64,000 bases of DNA from Ignelater luminosus. Lineage: Eukaryota > Arthropoda > Insecta > Coleoptera > Elateridae. The stretch spans positions 247,261-311,260 of the forward strand of contig VTPC01089973.1 of assembly GCA_011009095.1 (NCBI GenBank), in the 5' to 3' direction. Positions 23,912 to 36,259 of the stretch are shown piece after piece; positions within the stretch are counted from its first letter, which is position 1, and the number at the start of each line of letters is the position of its first letter. The position numbers were made by a program, and so were the translations under genes. The notes under the pieces are model-generated. The model was given only the letters and a program-made list of their open reading frames with translations. It was not told the DNA's origin and ran no database searches.

Positions 23912-26770
23912 GTTTAACAGTAACAAGTGCAGGTGTAGAAAGCAAACAAAAGGTTCGCCAGGCCGGTCTATCTTGAGCCAGCTGAACTGCTTTCCCCCAT
24001 ATGTTACCTCTCACTGTAAGCGAGCATGAGATGTTGTCTGCCTAGTTTCGACCTCTGGATCTCTTTTCCTCAACGCTAGCCTCTAGTGCCTGCTTGGGGT
24101 ATCTCGAATGATTCATTCTATTGACGTGGTCATATCATCTCAACTGTGCGACTTTTACCTCATTTACTAGAGGTTCAACTGTGAGAGCTGCTTTAATGGC
24201 AGAGTTCCTCACAGGATTCCTCCTAGTCTTTTCAGATAAACACCCCAAGTACCTTATTTCTGCAGCTTGGATCTTACTCTCAGTTTTAGCGTTCAGGATC
24301 CAATTTTTGCTGCAGTATGAGTACGTTGGTGAATCGGTACACAGCTAGCTTTGTTCTCTCAGCGACCTCTCTTTCCTTAAGGAATTTGTTCCTTACTCCG
24401 TGCAGTATTCCTCTAGCGGCCGATACCCTTGCATTCAGCTCGTTCCACAGTTTTCCATTTTCTGCTATCCACACCCCCGGGTACTTGAATTCCTGCTTCT
24501 GCTTTAAGGTTTCTTCTTGAATTAGAATGCGATTGATATTTCGCTCCCTAGAAATTACCATGGTCTTTGTTTTATTAAAACTAATTTTTAGTCCAATTGT
24601 CTCCATGGCCATAGTTAGAAGATTGAGATTGTACTACAGTTTCTCTGCGGTATCTGCAAGTAACACCACGTTATCTGCGTAGACACGGGCATTTATTATC
24701 ACTCGACTTAATCTCAAATTTCCAAGCTTGAATCTTTTAAAGTCTCTACAATTTTTAAGGGCATAGTCTATGACTACCGCAAAGAGAAGTGGGCTTAGGA
24801 TGTCGACTTGTCTCACTCCTGCATTAATGATGAACTGCGGAGATTCAAAATGACAACAGGTCCTTACCTCATTCTTGCAGAACTCGTAGAAACTTTTAAT
24901 TCTTCTAATTAAATCAGCTGGGACCTGGTAGCTTTCTAAAGCTTCTCACATAGTTTGCCATGGCACCCAGTCGAAGGCTTTCTGTATATCAATAAAACAC
25001 ACGTGGACTTCTTTCCCGTTTTCAATAGCTTTCTCTACTACTTGTAGGACTACAAAGATAGCATCTTGCTTACTACGTTTGGCCGGGATCCATACTGTGC
25101 TTCTTCTAGCTTAAGTTCTACTGTACTCTCAAGTATTCTGCCATACAGTTTACCAGGCACACTTAGCAGCAAAATACTTCTGTGGTTGCTGCATTCTCTA
25201 TTACCTCCTTTTTTTAAAACGTAACTATAGTGGATAATTCCCAATCTTTTGGATAGTGCACTTTTCCCAAGCCAACACAAGAATTTAATGAAGCAACTTC
25301 TCTCCAACATCACTCATGTATCTCAACATTTCAAGCTTTACATCTTCCTGGCCAGCTGCCTTACGTAGCTTAACTTTAGTTAATGCTTGCTGCAACTCGT
25401 AAAAAGTTGGTATGGCTTCCCTTTGATGGTGTGAATCACCTCTTCATCGACAGTGTCAATGTCAGTCACCTCTTCCACATCCGTATCATTCCTGTTCAGC
25501 AACTTGCTGAAATATCCTTTCCATTATTTCACTTTTTTTTGATAAGGCATTTCCTTATTTCTTATCCTAAATAGATATTAACGGGCAGTCAACTCGAGTT
25601 TCTTTGCAATATTTTTCATGACCTTATAAAAAACTTTTTGACTTTCCGTGACACTTTGCTCTAAAAATATGCCAAACTCCTCCCACGTCTGCTGCTCAGC
25701 AGCTTTTACAACTTGCTTTACCCCAACTCCCTGCTCCCTATACCTGTCATATACATCTTGAGTTTTACTTCTTTCATTTTTCTTTCTTGTGCAGCACCTC
25801 CGTTTTCAGTTCATCACTTCATCATCGAGTAACCTTCTTCTTTTTATCGCCTATTTAAACACTTCCGCAGATCTCTGCTGCAGTCGGAAGTACTACAGTT
25901 TTAAGATTTTGCCATGCGTTTTCCAGTTCACCTTTCTCCTTCCAACCTGGGATGTCCTGTGATTTTTCCTTCACTTTCCCTTGATGAAGTTCCCTGATTT
26001 CTTCGGTGTTGAACTTATACGCGCATTCTTTTCTTTTTTGGTTTTGTATTCTTTCTCGATTTAGCTGTAGTTGCTTGAGTTACAACCCTAGTGAGCACCA
26101 CTGGATTGTGGTCGGTTCCAATTTCGGTTCCCTTGTTTACCCGAGCATCTCTAAGGTACTGGGCCGAAGAGCGCTGTGTAATCACATAATCTATATGACA
26201 GATTGTTCATTTTGTGCTGGCTTCACCCTAGTGTACCTGTAAATGTCCTTATGAAAAAGTTTAGTGTTCTGGATAACTAAATCGTTTGTAGTAAACGTTT
26301 TCCGTTATTGTTTCTATGCACCTCACCGTACTTTCCCAGTACTGCTTTATATCCAGTAGTATCGCACCATACCCTAACATTAAAATCTACCACTTTCTTC
26401 TTTTTCAATATCGTGGTAGACCTTTTGAAGCTCTTCGTAGAAAATATCCTTTACTTCTACTAACTCATCCTCATTTGGGCCGTAAGAGACAAGCAAAGTT
26501 GTTTCCTTTATGGCTCCACCAGCAATAGTGGCTGTTAAAATTATTTTAGATACAAATGTCCAATTCTTTATCATCCCCATACAGCCTTTATTTACTAAGC
26601 AGGCAACTCCTTCTTGGGCTCTTTCCTTGTGTCCGACTCCAGAATAAATCAGAACCAAGTTGTTATGAATCTTTTCGCATCCCTGTCTTTTCCTTTTTGT
26701 TTCTGTTATGCCTAAGATATGTACCCCAACCTTTTCTATCTCTATCCAAGAAAACGTAAAAAGCACCCAA
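23891..26770 (-). pseudogene. 5'-truncated non-LTR retrotransposon (RTE/CR1-like LINE)
   Basis: Domains appear in order on the minus strand. The endonuclease part (26766-26380) reads GVHILGITETKRKRQG, VLIYSGVGHKERAQEGVACL and VSYGPNEDEL. The reverse transcriptase has a fingers region with GKLYGRILES near 25170-25110, DILSPLLFAVVIDYALKNC (24810-24750) and VYADNVVLLADT, where the catalytic YADD motif is YADN in this copy. The thumb reads MAMETIGLKISFNKTKTMVI. The C-terminal tail includes RWYDHVNRMNHSRYPKQALE. Several stops and frameshifts are present. The 3' end lies at a (TAA)n run at 23891-23910, the kind of microsatellite tail typical of RTE/CR1-type elements. Confidence 0.8.
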
Positions 26771-27440
26771 CAGCCAATTTGCTAAGTATTCGTACTCATT
26801 ATTTAGACCTTTTCATTAATCTCACAAACAACAAATTAGTGTAAGGAAAGTTTTATGGAAATCTGTCAAACATTTACAAAGATACAAAAAGATTTGTAAT
26901 CGAGCTGACGTGGCCGCCATTCTTGATAACGTCTTGGTTGGAAAATGTATCATAAAGAAGTAAGATACTATTAACTAAGCATTCCTGAAAAAATCTTTCT
27001 GTTTGAATTTCCTTACAGGACTATATCCAAGTCGAGAGAATCAAGTGTACATTTCAGCAGGTTTAGAAATTCTCACTAACAGATTGATCACAAAAAAGAA
27101 GTATATTAGAAATCTTAGCACTAAATTAAAAACTTAAAAAAACAAAAATATGTAATTAGTTTGGATACTTAATAAACATAAAGCGTACTAAGTATAAGCA
27201 AGCGAAGACGGCATACTATAAAGACGTAGAACTGAAACATTGAGAAGTCAGTGGTATTAGTTATAAAGAACGTCACAACTCAATATAGCATTCCTAGATT
27301 TTGTGACTTGCCGATTTCCATGTGTTAAATATGTAGAGAATCAGTGGGAAACCAAACTGGTATTGCTTCTATTGATCTATTGCTTCCTAATTAGTAACCA
27401 AAGAATATGTCACCTGATATTCTTTACATTACCCCGCAGT
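26771..27440. other. No recognised feature
   Basis: AT-rich. The open frame beginning at 27303 reads into the piggyBac-like remnant that follows. Confidence 0.35.
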
Positions 27441-28640
27441 GCAGTTTTCTATGAAGGTATTTACTGTGATTTATGGCTTGGCTTAAGTGAGTATGATGTT
27501 GAGATTGACAAAGGATTTTTAAAATCTGACCCTGATTACATTCCTAACTTTGCAGAAAAGGATTCACCGGAAACCCAAAAGGGAATCACCAATGAGATTT
27601 TGAATGAAAGTAGTACTGTGAAGAATCGAAGAAACCTAGAAGCTTATGTCTTTTTTTATTAAAAACCTTTTTGTTCTTGGTGAGCATGACGTAATAACCA
27701 AGGTACTTGCAAATCACCAAATAGAAGAACACAAGGTCACCAAGAGATTTTCTCATCGCAACTTCTGGAAACACAAGACCTCCTTTACACAAGCAGCAGT
27801 GTTACTCAAGGTAAGAAAAGGATTGCAAAATTTATTTATTTAGGAAAATTTTACAGTTCCAAACGTAGATCTAGGGTTTTGATCATTGCATCTTCTACAA
27901 GATGTCATTGAGTTGTTCACTCCCAATCAGTTTCTTAGATTTTTTTTTAATGATATTGTTTACCAAAGCAGTTTATATTCCAAGCAAAGAAAATGATGCA
28001 GAAAATGTAGATGTCACTAATTTAATTTGGCATTTCTGATCGACAAAGATGAGCTAAAGCTCAAGCATAAGCAATTTAAAAACATTATCAATTTTTGCAT
28101 TTTAGCAATAATAGTAAATCAGCATTTGAAGGACACAATTTTCAAAAATGCCAATTGAAAAATGCTTGTTAATAAATAAACAGCTTTGAGCTGATTTAAA
28201 CTCTTGTCTTTTGCCCTTCAAAATATACACTGACCAAGAAACCTCAAGACTAGACAATGAACCTGATCTGTGAGCTAGAAGCAATATTTGTTATTTGTTT
28301 ACTAAGGAACGTAGTGAAGAACGTAAACCAAAACCATTAAGTATATCGGAATAATTAAATATACCTAATTGCCATTGATCACTCATTTAGAAAAACAAGA
28401 GTTTTATTCAGTTGGAACTATAAAATTAAGCAGAATTTTGGATTGCCCACATCTGCCAAAGAATGTTCAAATATGATCGACACGTGGGCGAAGTCAATCT
28501 AACGAACAGTCCGATAGAGAGTTACAAGATCAAGATTTGATCAAAGAAATGAAGATTCTGTCATTATTAAAAGTTTCAGAATGTCTGTGTAGAATTGGTT
28601 TTAAATCCTGGCAAATCATCTTTCATGAGTAGAAGCATTT
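27441..28640 (+). pseudogene. Decayed piggyBac-like transposase (PGBD type)
   Basis: The acidic N-terminus reads YDVEIDKGFLKSDPDYIPNF, typical of the low-complexity start of PGBD proteins. About 60-300 bp downstream come VIELFTPNQFLRFFFNDIVY and AENVDVTN, equivalent to the conserved F-x-x-F-F-x-x-x-x-V...TNLY start of the piggyBac core. EFYSVGTIKLSRILDCPHLP at about 28400-28460 matches the L...GxxxxGTIRxxR block after the second catalytic region. Long unreadable stretches and stops separate these blocks. No terminal repeats or TTAA boundaries were found. This copy is separate from, and more eroded than, the one at 30.6 kb. Confidence 0.55.
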
Positions 28641-29360
28641 GAGCTAAGTAGCAAGGTTGATTGTAATCGTTAGCCGATAGTCACAGGAAGGATAGAAAGG
28701 TGTAACTACGTAGGTAGTTACATTCATAAATTGTGAAAACTAATCAAGTAAGCCTTTGTTTAAAATGAAATCCCTTAAGTACGAATTATTTTATTATTTC
28801 TCCCTTACTCAGAACATTTAGAAAATCGCTCAGTAAAGGGTTAGCAGCAACAGTTCTAATCATGCTGTTTATAAAAATTTTATTGCGATAACACTTTAGC
28901 CATTGCTGTGATCTGAGCCACAGTGTTTGTCTAAATACGTAAATTTTAGTCGAATTTCTAGATTCCGACCCCATATTTTTCAAAGATAGTAATACCTCAA
29001 ATAAAAGCACGAAATATTAACCCTCGCTGTATATCTTGAGCCGTCTGGAAAAAATGGCCTTCTGACTCCTCATTACTTTCTTTTAAATTAGGGAATAAGT
29101 AGAATTCGATGCTGAATTTGAATGCAATCTGGGCAAGTAATGAAAATGTTACCAAACAGACTGTTGAATGAATTTAGAGAAAAGCAAGATTATAGAGATT
29201 TTTTTTAGTTCATGTGCTTCTACGACGAGTTGCAGCATCTTCACTTTCTTTATGTTACCCTCATGCAAGTGTCAATAAAGAACACACCTCTGTTTTTCAT
29301 AAAAGAGTTGGTTGTAGAATCAAAGAACTAGAGAGTGTTTAGAAATAAAAAAGGATTTCT
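28641..29360. other. No recognised feature
   Basis: AT-rich sequence. The minus-strand 74-codon open frame at 28786-29010 has no motif. Confidence 0.35.
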
Positions 29361-29720
29361 AAAAACATCTGGAAATGCAAAGCATAACCACAACGAACTC
29401 CGTTTTGTTACTTTTTTTAGACTTCGGCAGCCATTTTGACCATGTTCCCGAGGTGATATCAAAAAACTAAAAGTACACGTTTCTCTTATTTTTTGATGTA
29501 GAATACGATTCTAAGGTAAAAAAGAATTTTTGAAAATTTTTTAATTTTTGGCCGCCATTTTGACCATGTTCCCGAAAAGTGATCAAAAAACGAAGATACC
29601 ACGGTGTCTTTAGTTTTTTATGTAGAATCTAAATCTGAAGTAAAAATTTCAGAATTTGACAAAAAATGCGGACATACAGACAGACAGACAGACAGACTTC
29701 GCAAATTCAGTAACGACTCC
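29361..29720. repeat. Dispersed repeat A, copy 1
   Basis: Starts aaaaacatctggaaatgcaa and ends after a (GACA)5 run at about 29676-29695. It contains an internal duplication: ccattttgaccatgttcccg occurs near 29432 and again near 29553, followed each time by TCAAAAAACxAA and a TTTTTxATGTAGAAT string. It aligns along its length with 41699-42002. It has no coding capacity. Confidence 0.7.
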
Positions 29721-30659
29721 TTCGGAGTTCGTTGAACAAAGCTCTCTTTTTGCATCTAAAAACCACATATCCGTAATCCTATTTTGATGAAACCTACTAA
29801 AAGTCTCAATTAAAATCAAAGTGGTTGCTTGAAAATTAAAACTTTCTTCTTCATGTGTTAAACATTCTTTGTCTAGATTAGTTTGATGATTACTTTTTGG
29901 AAAGCATCGCAACGATCGCATTATGTACTTCATAACGACATGGTAATCAGCTGCTGCTTTCCGAACAACCTTGGTTGGGAACCTGTGATGTCACAAGTTG
30001 ACTTTAAATACTTAAACTCTCTAAATACTTTACTTATCTTTTTAATTTCTATAACTCAGCCTGTGAGCAGTTTCAGTTGGAAAAAAATAGGGAAAAACTT
30101 AAAACAGTCTTTGTAAACATTGCGTCTTTAACAGGTAGATATCTGGTATTTTTATTGATATTGAAGCAATACAACCGTCTTCATCTTCCAGCTTGCGAGT
30201 TGTTAAAGTTGAATATTTCTATGTTATTGCAGTTGGCGATATTCAGTGAAAGAGGCTTTACTCATGTTCAATCTCAACAATCAACACGTTGGCTACGTAG
30301 CGTCACAAATGTGCGACGATTCAATTTTTCTGAGAGACCACTGACACAAGTGTAAGCCGGGTGTTTTCTCACAATCTAGAGTAATTTTGACTGAGATGGT
30401 CTACAGTAGCGGTATATTTTAACATGGCACGGTCTAAAGGGAAAACCGATACAAGTCTGTGACGCATGGTCTGAGGTTTCCATATATAGAAAAAGTTTTA
30501 GGATATGTTTCTTGAATGTGCTAGTGCACGTGTTTATAAATACGTTTGTGCTAAAGTTGTGTATATATTATACTAAAATAAAAGAAAAGAAGAGTTACAC
30601 ATTACATTGAAGTGTGTTCTAAACATTTTTTATTAAATATTTTATTACAGAGTGTTAAA
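29721..30659. other. No recognised feature
   Basis: Several open frames of 77-94 codons (29649-29933 minus, 29883-30116 plus, 30077-30355 plus) show no motif. The 5' end of the following piggyBac element must lie here, but no TTAA-flanked terminal repeat was identified. Confidence 0.3.
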
Positions 30660-31336
30660 ATGTGGAATTGTCACACAAAACCCGTTGAAGAAGTTGCTCG
30701 TATATTTAGGAGTGATGAAAGCGATTAATCTATAAAGATTGATGAAAATTATGCATATTCAGGTAGTAGTTATCGTCCACCCAGTCCTAAAGAAAGTTTC
30801 AATGCAAGTCATTCTATGGTAGCTAATGAAGATGACAGATAATGTAATAAATAACGTTTCTGATGAAGATGGAAATAATGATAATAAAACTGACGAATGG
30901 ACTGACACGGGTATGGATCCAATACGGCATAATTATAGTACACAAGAAGGCCTGAAAGTAAACATACTAGTAAATGCCCCCTCATGGAATCCTCTTCAGC
31001 GGTATTTGATGATGCACTCGTTGATAAAATCTGGGATTGGATAAATGCTTGAGCCACTTTGTTGATAAATAGTGCTATCTTCACGCGTGCTTCAAACATG
31101 AAGAGGTAGTCAGAGACTACGTTTGAAGAAATAAAACAATTTTTGGAACTCTGCATCGTCATGGAAAATGTACAAATTAAGTCTTATTGGAGCAATAATG
31201 TCCAGAAATCGGTTCAAAACAACACTCCGCTGCCTTTCTTTTTATTATGAAACAGATGATACGTCTCACCGTCTACATAAAATTGACCAGGTTATGATTC
31301 ATATTTTGGACAATATTCAAAATATTTACTACCCCG

Positions 31337-32162
31337 CACAGCGGGCCAGAATGCAAAATATCTGGCCAAAAATTCTAGTTTGCCCTAAAAGTAAAATATA
31401 ACACTTTCTAATGTTGAATAACAGCATTTTTAACTAAATAAAGTAATATTATTATTTTTACTTAATCGCTGTCGTCGTTGGTCAAGTCATCCGAAGTTTC
31501 AGTGCCCTTAAAGAAAAAAAAAACAGAAATTTTAAAAGACGCTTTATTGGCCATTTAGAACAATATAAACTTTTAGTTTCTACAAAACAACTATTCGCAA
31601 TATTTCAAAACATACCTAGTTCCAAAGTTAGTTTTGCACGCCCATAAGATTACCACATAGCCATACGATACTCTTAAAGAAAAAATTAAAAAACGACAAA
31701 GTTCGCGAGTGATCGCACCTAATTTTTTTTCGGTTTTCTTCGCAATATTCTAAAAAACATATTGATGTTGAAATTAAGTTCGGTAACTGCTAGTAACTTT
31801 TTGTAGCTCAAAACAAACATAGCAATATGGAAAATTACTTTGCTTCCTACAATTTACTTATAACTCCCATTTTTCACAAATTTTCGTAAAACTTTGTAAT
31901 TGTAGTATCCATGTTAAAGTTTTTAGATATTTTTTATGCAGTCACAAGAAAATCACTTTAAAATATGTCTAGCAGTAACCGCAGCGCAGATGTGTCCACT
32001 TTACTTAGATACTATAAAATAATTACAGGAACAATCGTAACGGTATATTAACCCGCAGATACACCAGACTTTTTTCTATAAGTGACGAAGTATTTTAGTT
32101 AATTTTTAGAAACTTTGTAATTTGGAATTTTGGCCAGGTTTTAAAAAATCTGGACCACAGTG
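31337..32162 (-). mobile_element. Transib-like non-autonomous element inserted in piggyBac
   Basis: The ends are inverted copies about 40 bp long: cacagcgggccagaatgcaa from 31337 against the inverted cactgtggtccagatttttt ending at 32162, both continuing to CTGGCCAAAATTC. The flanks carry a 5-bp duplication, CCCCG at 31332-31336 and 32163-32167. A CACWGYG terminus with a GC-rich 5-bp duplication is characteristic of the Transib superfamily; Chapaev elements have similar ends but 4-bp duplications. The interior has no transposase domain. On the minus strand it retains a possible start (MDTTITKFYENL, near 31910) and a possible last exon (31470-31510) behind a pyrimidine tract, as expected of an internal deletion derivative. 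Confidence 0.65.
31472..31507 (-). pseudogene. Possible last transposase exon inside the Transib-like element
   Basis: On the minus strand a ten-base pyrimidine tract ending ctttaag precedes GTETSDDLTNDDSD and a TAA stop. The acidic end and the well-formed acceptor suggest the 3' exon of the parent autonomous element. It is very short, so this is tentative. Confidence 0.3.
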
Positions 32163-32638
32163 CCCCGGTGAAAATTTATCATTAGATGAAGCATTGGTCT
32201 TATGACGCGGTAGCTTGTCTTTCAGGCAGTACATTCCAAATAAAAAAGCAAAATACGGAGTAAAACTTTATGAATTATGTACCCCTAATAGCTTCTTGTT
32301 AAATGCATTACCTTATAGTGGAAAGGACATCGTCACTAATGAAAACGGTTATGGTTCGTCTGTTGTGTACAAGTTAGCAAAAATGTTACTTAAGGAAAAA
32401 CATGGACAATTTTTATAAAAGTGTTTAATTAGTCAACTTCCTCCATAACGATAAAACCCAGTCGGTACTCTTCCCAAAACTCATAGAGGGAACCCAAAAG
32501 CTGTCGTCGCAACAAAACTAAAAAAGACGAAACCTTTTCTAAAAGAAACAGTTCTGTTTTCGTTCAAAAATGGAAAGATAAAAGAGGGGTGCTCAGTATT
32601 TCTACAAAACATAAGGCAACATTGAACATGAAACAGTA

Positions 32639-33914
32639 ACACATCGTTCAAAAGTCCCGAGACTAACCCAGAGATGGTGCTAGTAGTACCAAACTAGCCA
32701 CGTTTCCCTAGAGTGCGAACCTTCACATGAAACGTGTAAAAATTTCACGTCGATTGGACCACAAACAGCAGAGTTATCGAGGTTAGAGTAAAGTCACTTT
32801 GTAATTTGTTTGAAAAATGGAACAAAGCGAGTTTCGCGTGTTGATAAAACATTGTTTTTTAATGGGTAAAAACACCGTAGAAGCCCAGCAATGGCTTGAG
32901 AAACGTTACCCGGACTCCTCTCCATCCAAATCAACGATTTGTCGTTGGTATGCTGAGTTTAAACGTGGTCGTACGGACACAAACGATGCGGAACGTTCGG
33001 GTTACACCGGAAAATGTGAGTGAAGTATTCAAAATCGTAATGAAAAATCGCAAAGTAAAGGTCCGTGAGATTGCAGAAATGACACAGATATCATCTGGAA
33101 GCGTATTTACAATCCTTCATGAAAAATTGAGCATGAAAAAGGTTTTTTCCAAGTGGGTGCCGCGATTGCTTTCAATGGAACAAAAAACAGCAACGAATCG
33201 ACGATTCAGAGAGCTGTTTATCGCTATTTACTCGCAATAAAAAGGATTTCCTGCGTCGATACGTGACCATGGATGAAACATGGATACATCATTTCACTCC
33301 GGAGTCGAATCGGCAATCATCTGAGTGGCGCATGGCTGGCGAAAGCCGCCCAAAGCGTCCAAAAACGCAGCAATCTGCTGGCAAAGTCATGGCGTCTGTT
33401 TTTTGGGATACACATGGCGTCATTTTCATTGACTACCTGGAAAAAGGTAAATCGATCAACAGTGATTATTATATTGACTTGTTGGTACGTTCGAAGGAGG
33501 AGATCTCAGCAAAACGACCGCACATGAAGAAGAAAAAAATCCTTTTTCAGCAAGACAATGCACCATGCCACAAGTCCATGAAAACAATGGCAAAAATCTA
33601 CGAGTTGGGCTTTGATTTGCTTCCCCACCCCCCGTATTCGCCAGATTTAGCCCCCAGCGACTACTGGCTCTTTGCTGATCTCAAAAAGATGCTCCAGGGA
33701 AAAAAATTTGGCTCGAATGAGGAGGTCATTGCCGAAACTGAAGCCTATTTTGAAGCAAAGGATAAATCCTTCTATAAACATGGTATAGAAATGTTGGAAA
33801 GGCGTTGGAAAGGTTGTATCACTCTAAAAGGAGATTATATTGATGAATAAAAATAATTTTTGAAAGAAAAATGTTGTTTTCGTTGTTAGTCTCGGGACTT
33901 ATTGAACGATGTGT
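32639..33914 (+). mobile_element. irritans-type mariner, older copy, inserted in piggyBac
   Basis: Terminal repeats: acacatcgttcaaaagtccc at 32639 onward, and its inverted match ending at 33914, about 28 bp with one indel/mismatch region. Both sides are flanked by TA (32637-32638 and 33915-33916), the mariner target duplication. The 1276-bp length is normal for full-length mariners. It encodes a transposase with few lesions. Confidence 0.9.
32817..33850 (+). pseudogene. mariner transposase (irritans subfamily), two frame lesions
   Basis: It begins MEQSEFRVLIKHCFLMGKNT, like Himar-type transposases, with the N-terminal helix-turn-helix pair. After ERSG (about 33000) a small deletion of roughly 16 bp shifts the frame, removing the usual RPxEA stretch. 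The next block is VTPENVSEVFKIVMKNRKVK, up to KWVPRLLSMEQK. An extra A in the run near 33185 shifts the frame again. From 33263 the catalytic part is open: TMDETWIHHF, FQQDNAPCHKS and YSPDLAPSDYWLFADLKKM give a complete D,D34D triad. The end is at 33850. The YSPDLAP signature is intact here, unlike the copy at 45.9 kb. Confidence 0.9.
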
Positions 33915-34365
33915 TAAATAAAACTGGTACTATGAAAATGAAACCGTTTACTATCATTGATTATAATAAAAGCATGTCCGAAATTGGTAAGTGCGATCAG
34001 ATGGTATTATACTATTCAACACCTCGCAAATCGGTACGTTGGTACCTCAAAATATTTTTTCATTTACTTGATGAATCACTTTGGAACGGCTGTTGGTTGT
34101 ACAACAAGATACATCCAAAAAAGAAATCTTATTTATAGAAAACAGAGATGAAATTGCTCTAGAACTTGTACATATCCTAAATAAACCGACTGTAGGGCAT
34201 GGAACTACTAATTATCAGATGCAACATTTCTCAAGAAAAACTAAGTAAACGAAGAAGATGCCGTGTTTGTCTAGAATTAAAATTTTACTACTAGAGACCA
34301 GCGTCACATGTATGTGGTTTGTAAAAGGGTTTTTTTCGCCCACCCAGTGGTAGTGAACGTGTTAA

Positions 34366-36259
34366 GAAAAATGATCGAACAACTTTCCGACAATTTTATT
34401 AGCAACATTTCTGTACATAGCAAAAATAAAGTTATTTAATTTCCGATATCACGTAAGTGCGTATTATTGATGATGAAGTGTTCTTTATGTTAGAGATGAA
34501 TATGAAATGATCATCGAAAAGATTGAAAGTGCTAAACGTCTTCTAACTACAAAAAACTATATTGCAGCAGGGAGTTTTACGATAACTACAAAAAGTTTAT
34601 GAACTTTGAACTTTGCCTCTTCCCACTGAAGTCTTCTGCTACAGTAGTTTCAATCCTACAGTGATGTAAAAATAAAAAAATAAATAAAAGTTTCAGACTT
34701 TTAAATAATTTGCTATGCTGACTACAACTCTAGAAAAACTCTGGTTCAAATGAACTGTAAAAAAGATTGAAAATACATGGCTGCTAGGCTGCAAATAAAA
34801 GTAACGCCAATTTGGACGACCACTTTAGTTTTAACAACTCGAAAATCGTTGTTTTGATAACGCTAAAAAAGGTAATTTTTATGGACCATATTGTATTAAT
34901 GTCGACAAAAAACAAAAACTTCACTACTTGCCACCATTTTCCAATACCTGATGACTTAAGTTCACTTCAGAAGAGAGAGAAAAGTTGACACGGTATACAA
35001 GGAACCTACATAAAGTGATTTGAGATTGTTTTCAGTTTTACTCTAATTTTGAGATCTATTTTAAATGCTTTGCAACTGGATTGAATTATTTTGAAGTGCT
35101 GGTTTTTTAGAAGGACAAACCTTTTTCCCTTTTGACAAAAATATGTAATTTCCTGTATGTAATTTAAACTAGATCGTTTTTGCTTAAATAGCTTGACTTA
35201 TTTTTTTACAGACGCAACTTCTGCGTTATTTAAAAAATATCAATACGCAGACTACCTAGGAATAATTAAAAAAGTGATAATACAACGATAATCTTTGGAA
35301 TTCAATAACAAAATTTTGTAATTGTTAAATTCTTTATAAATGAGTAAAACTAAATACAAGATAAAATTAATTAACTGACAAGCCTATACTGAATTAAAAA
35401 TTAAAATCCAAGAAGAAATTGAAATTCTTCAAGTAGTATGAGATTATAGAAAGTTAATTAATTAAAAATTTTTGTGTAGAAAAATAAGACAGCACATTAG
35501 TTTTACTTATTCAAAGTGTTAAAGAGATTTTCCTAGAAATACGTTTTGTCTGCGTAACGACAGAAATTTGTTTGATTACCCATAATTTGCAACCGCGCCG
35601 CCGTCCATACGTAATTCCTACACAGTTTCCGGCTGAGCTTAATAATTTACTCGGGGCATATAATGCTTACTTTGCTTTCAATGTTCTACTTCTACGCTGT
35701 TTTTGTAACTCTTACTCTTTTATTTTATTGAGAGGAATTATAATTTATAGTTTGTTAGCTTTTGATGTTTACTTAGAAATGGTAAAATATCTTTAATCTG
35801 TGCGATTTTTGGATAAATAGGATCAAACTACAACTCACGTAACTTGAAGATTATGATAGATAGTAAGTGTTACACATTATGTTACATTACTTTACATGTA
35901 TGAAAAGTAAATCAAATATTCTTTATAAATTTTTTCTGTTCAGAAATTAAAGTAAAGCGAGTTAAACTTTATCTTTTGTTAGAAATTAACACGCTGATGT
36001 GTAACCTAATTATTAGTTCTTTCTAGATTTAAATTATTAAAGGAGAAATACAAATAAATGCGCTAACAGAATAGAGTGCATTTTATTTTCTATTTTTCAC
36101 AATTAACTATGACAGCGAAATGAACTAAAATATTTAATATTGTCATCAAGGAGTGTGCGAACGATGAAAGAAAATTATTTATTCCCCATAGTGAAAAACT
36201 ACAACTCTTGGTGTAGCTTTATTATAAGAGCTTGAACAAAAAAAAAATGAAAATTGTCA
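34366..36259. other. No recognised feature
   Basis: AT-rich. The 74-codon plus-strand open frame at 35572-35796 starts with a basic stretch and continues hydrophobic, but has no identifiable relative. Confidence 0.35.

Larger units (their letters stand above)
30660..34330 (+). pseudogene. piggyBac transposase, broken by insertions and point lesions
   Basis: The start MWNCHTKPVEEVARIFRSDE follows tttattacag, a possible acceptor. The core begins near 31000-31070 with AVFDDALVDKIWDWINA-like sequence across a frameshift. IMSRNRFKTTLRCLSFYYET follows at 31195-31255. After the first insertion come ENLSLDEALVL (32170 on, with a catalytic Asp) and FRQYIPNKKAKYGVKLYELC. HRGNPKAVVATKLKKTKPF lies just before the mariner, and KPFTIIDYNKSMSEIGKCDQ then TPRKSVRWYLKIFFHLLDES lie after it. 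Stops at about 30728, 30842 and 32195, plus frameshifts, make it inactive. Cysteine-containing sequence near 34260 may be the C-terminal zinc motif. Confidence 0.8.
30660..34365 (+). mobile_element. piggyBac element carrying two later insertions
   Basis: A piggyBac transposase remnant starts at 30660. The right end is gcccacccagtggtagtgaa followed by cgtgTTAA at about 34358-34365, which fits a piggyBac terminus next to its TTAA target. The left terminus was not found. The element is interrupted at 31337-32162 by a Transib-like insertion and at 32639-33914 by a mariner. Removing each insertion and one copy of its duplication rejoins the piggyBac reading frame. Confidence 0.75.
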
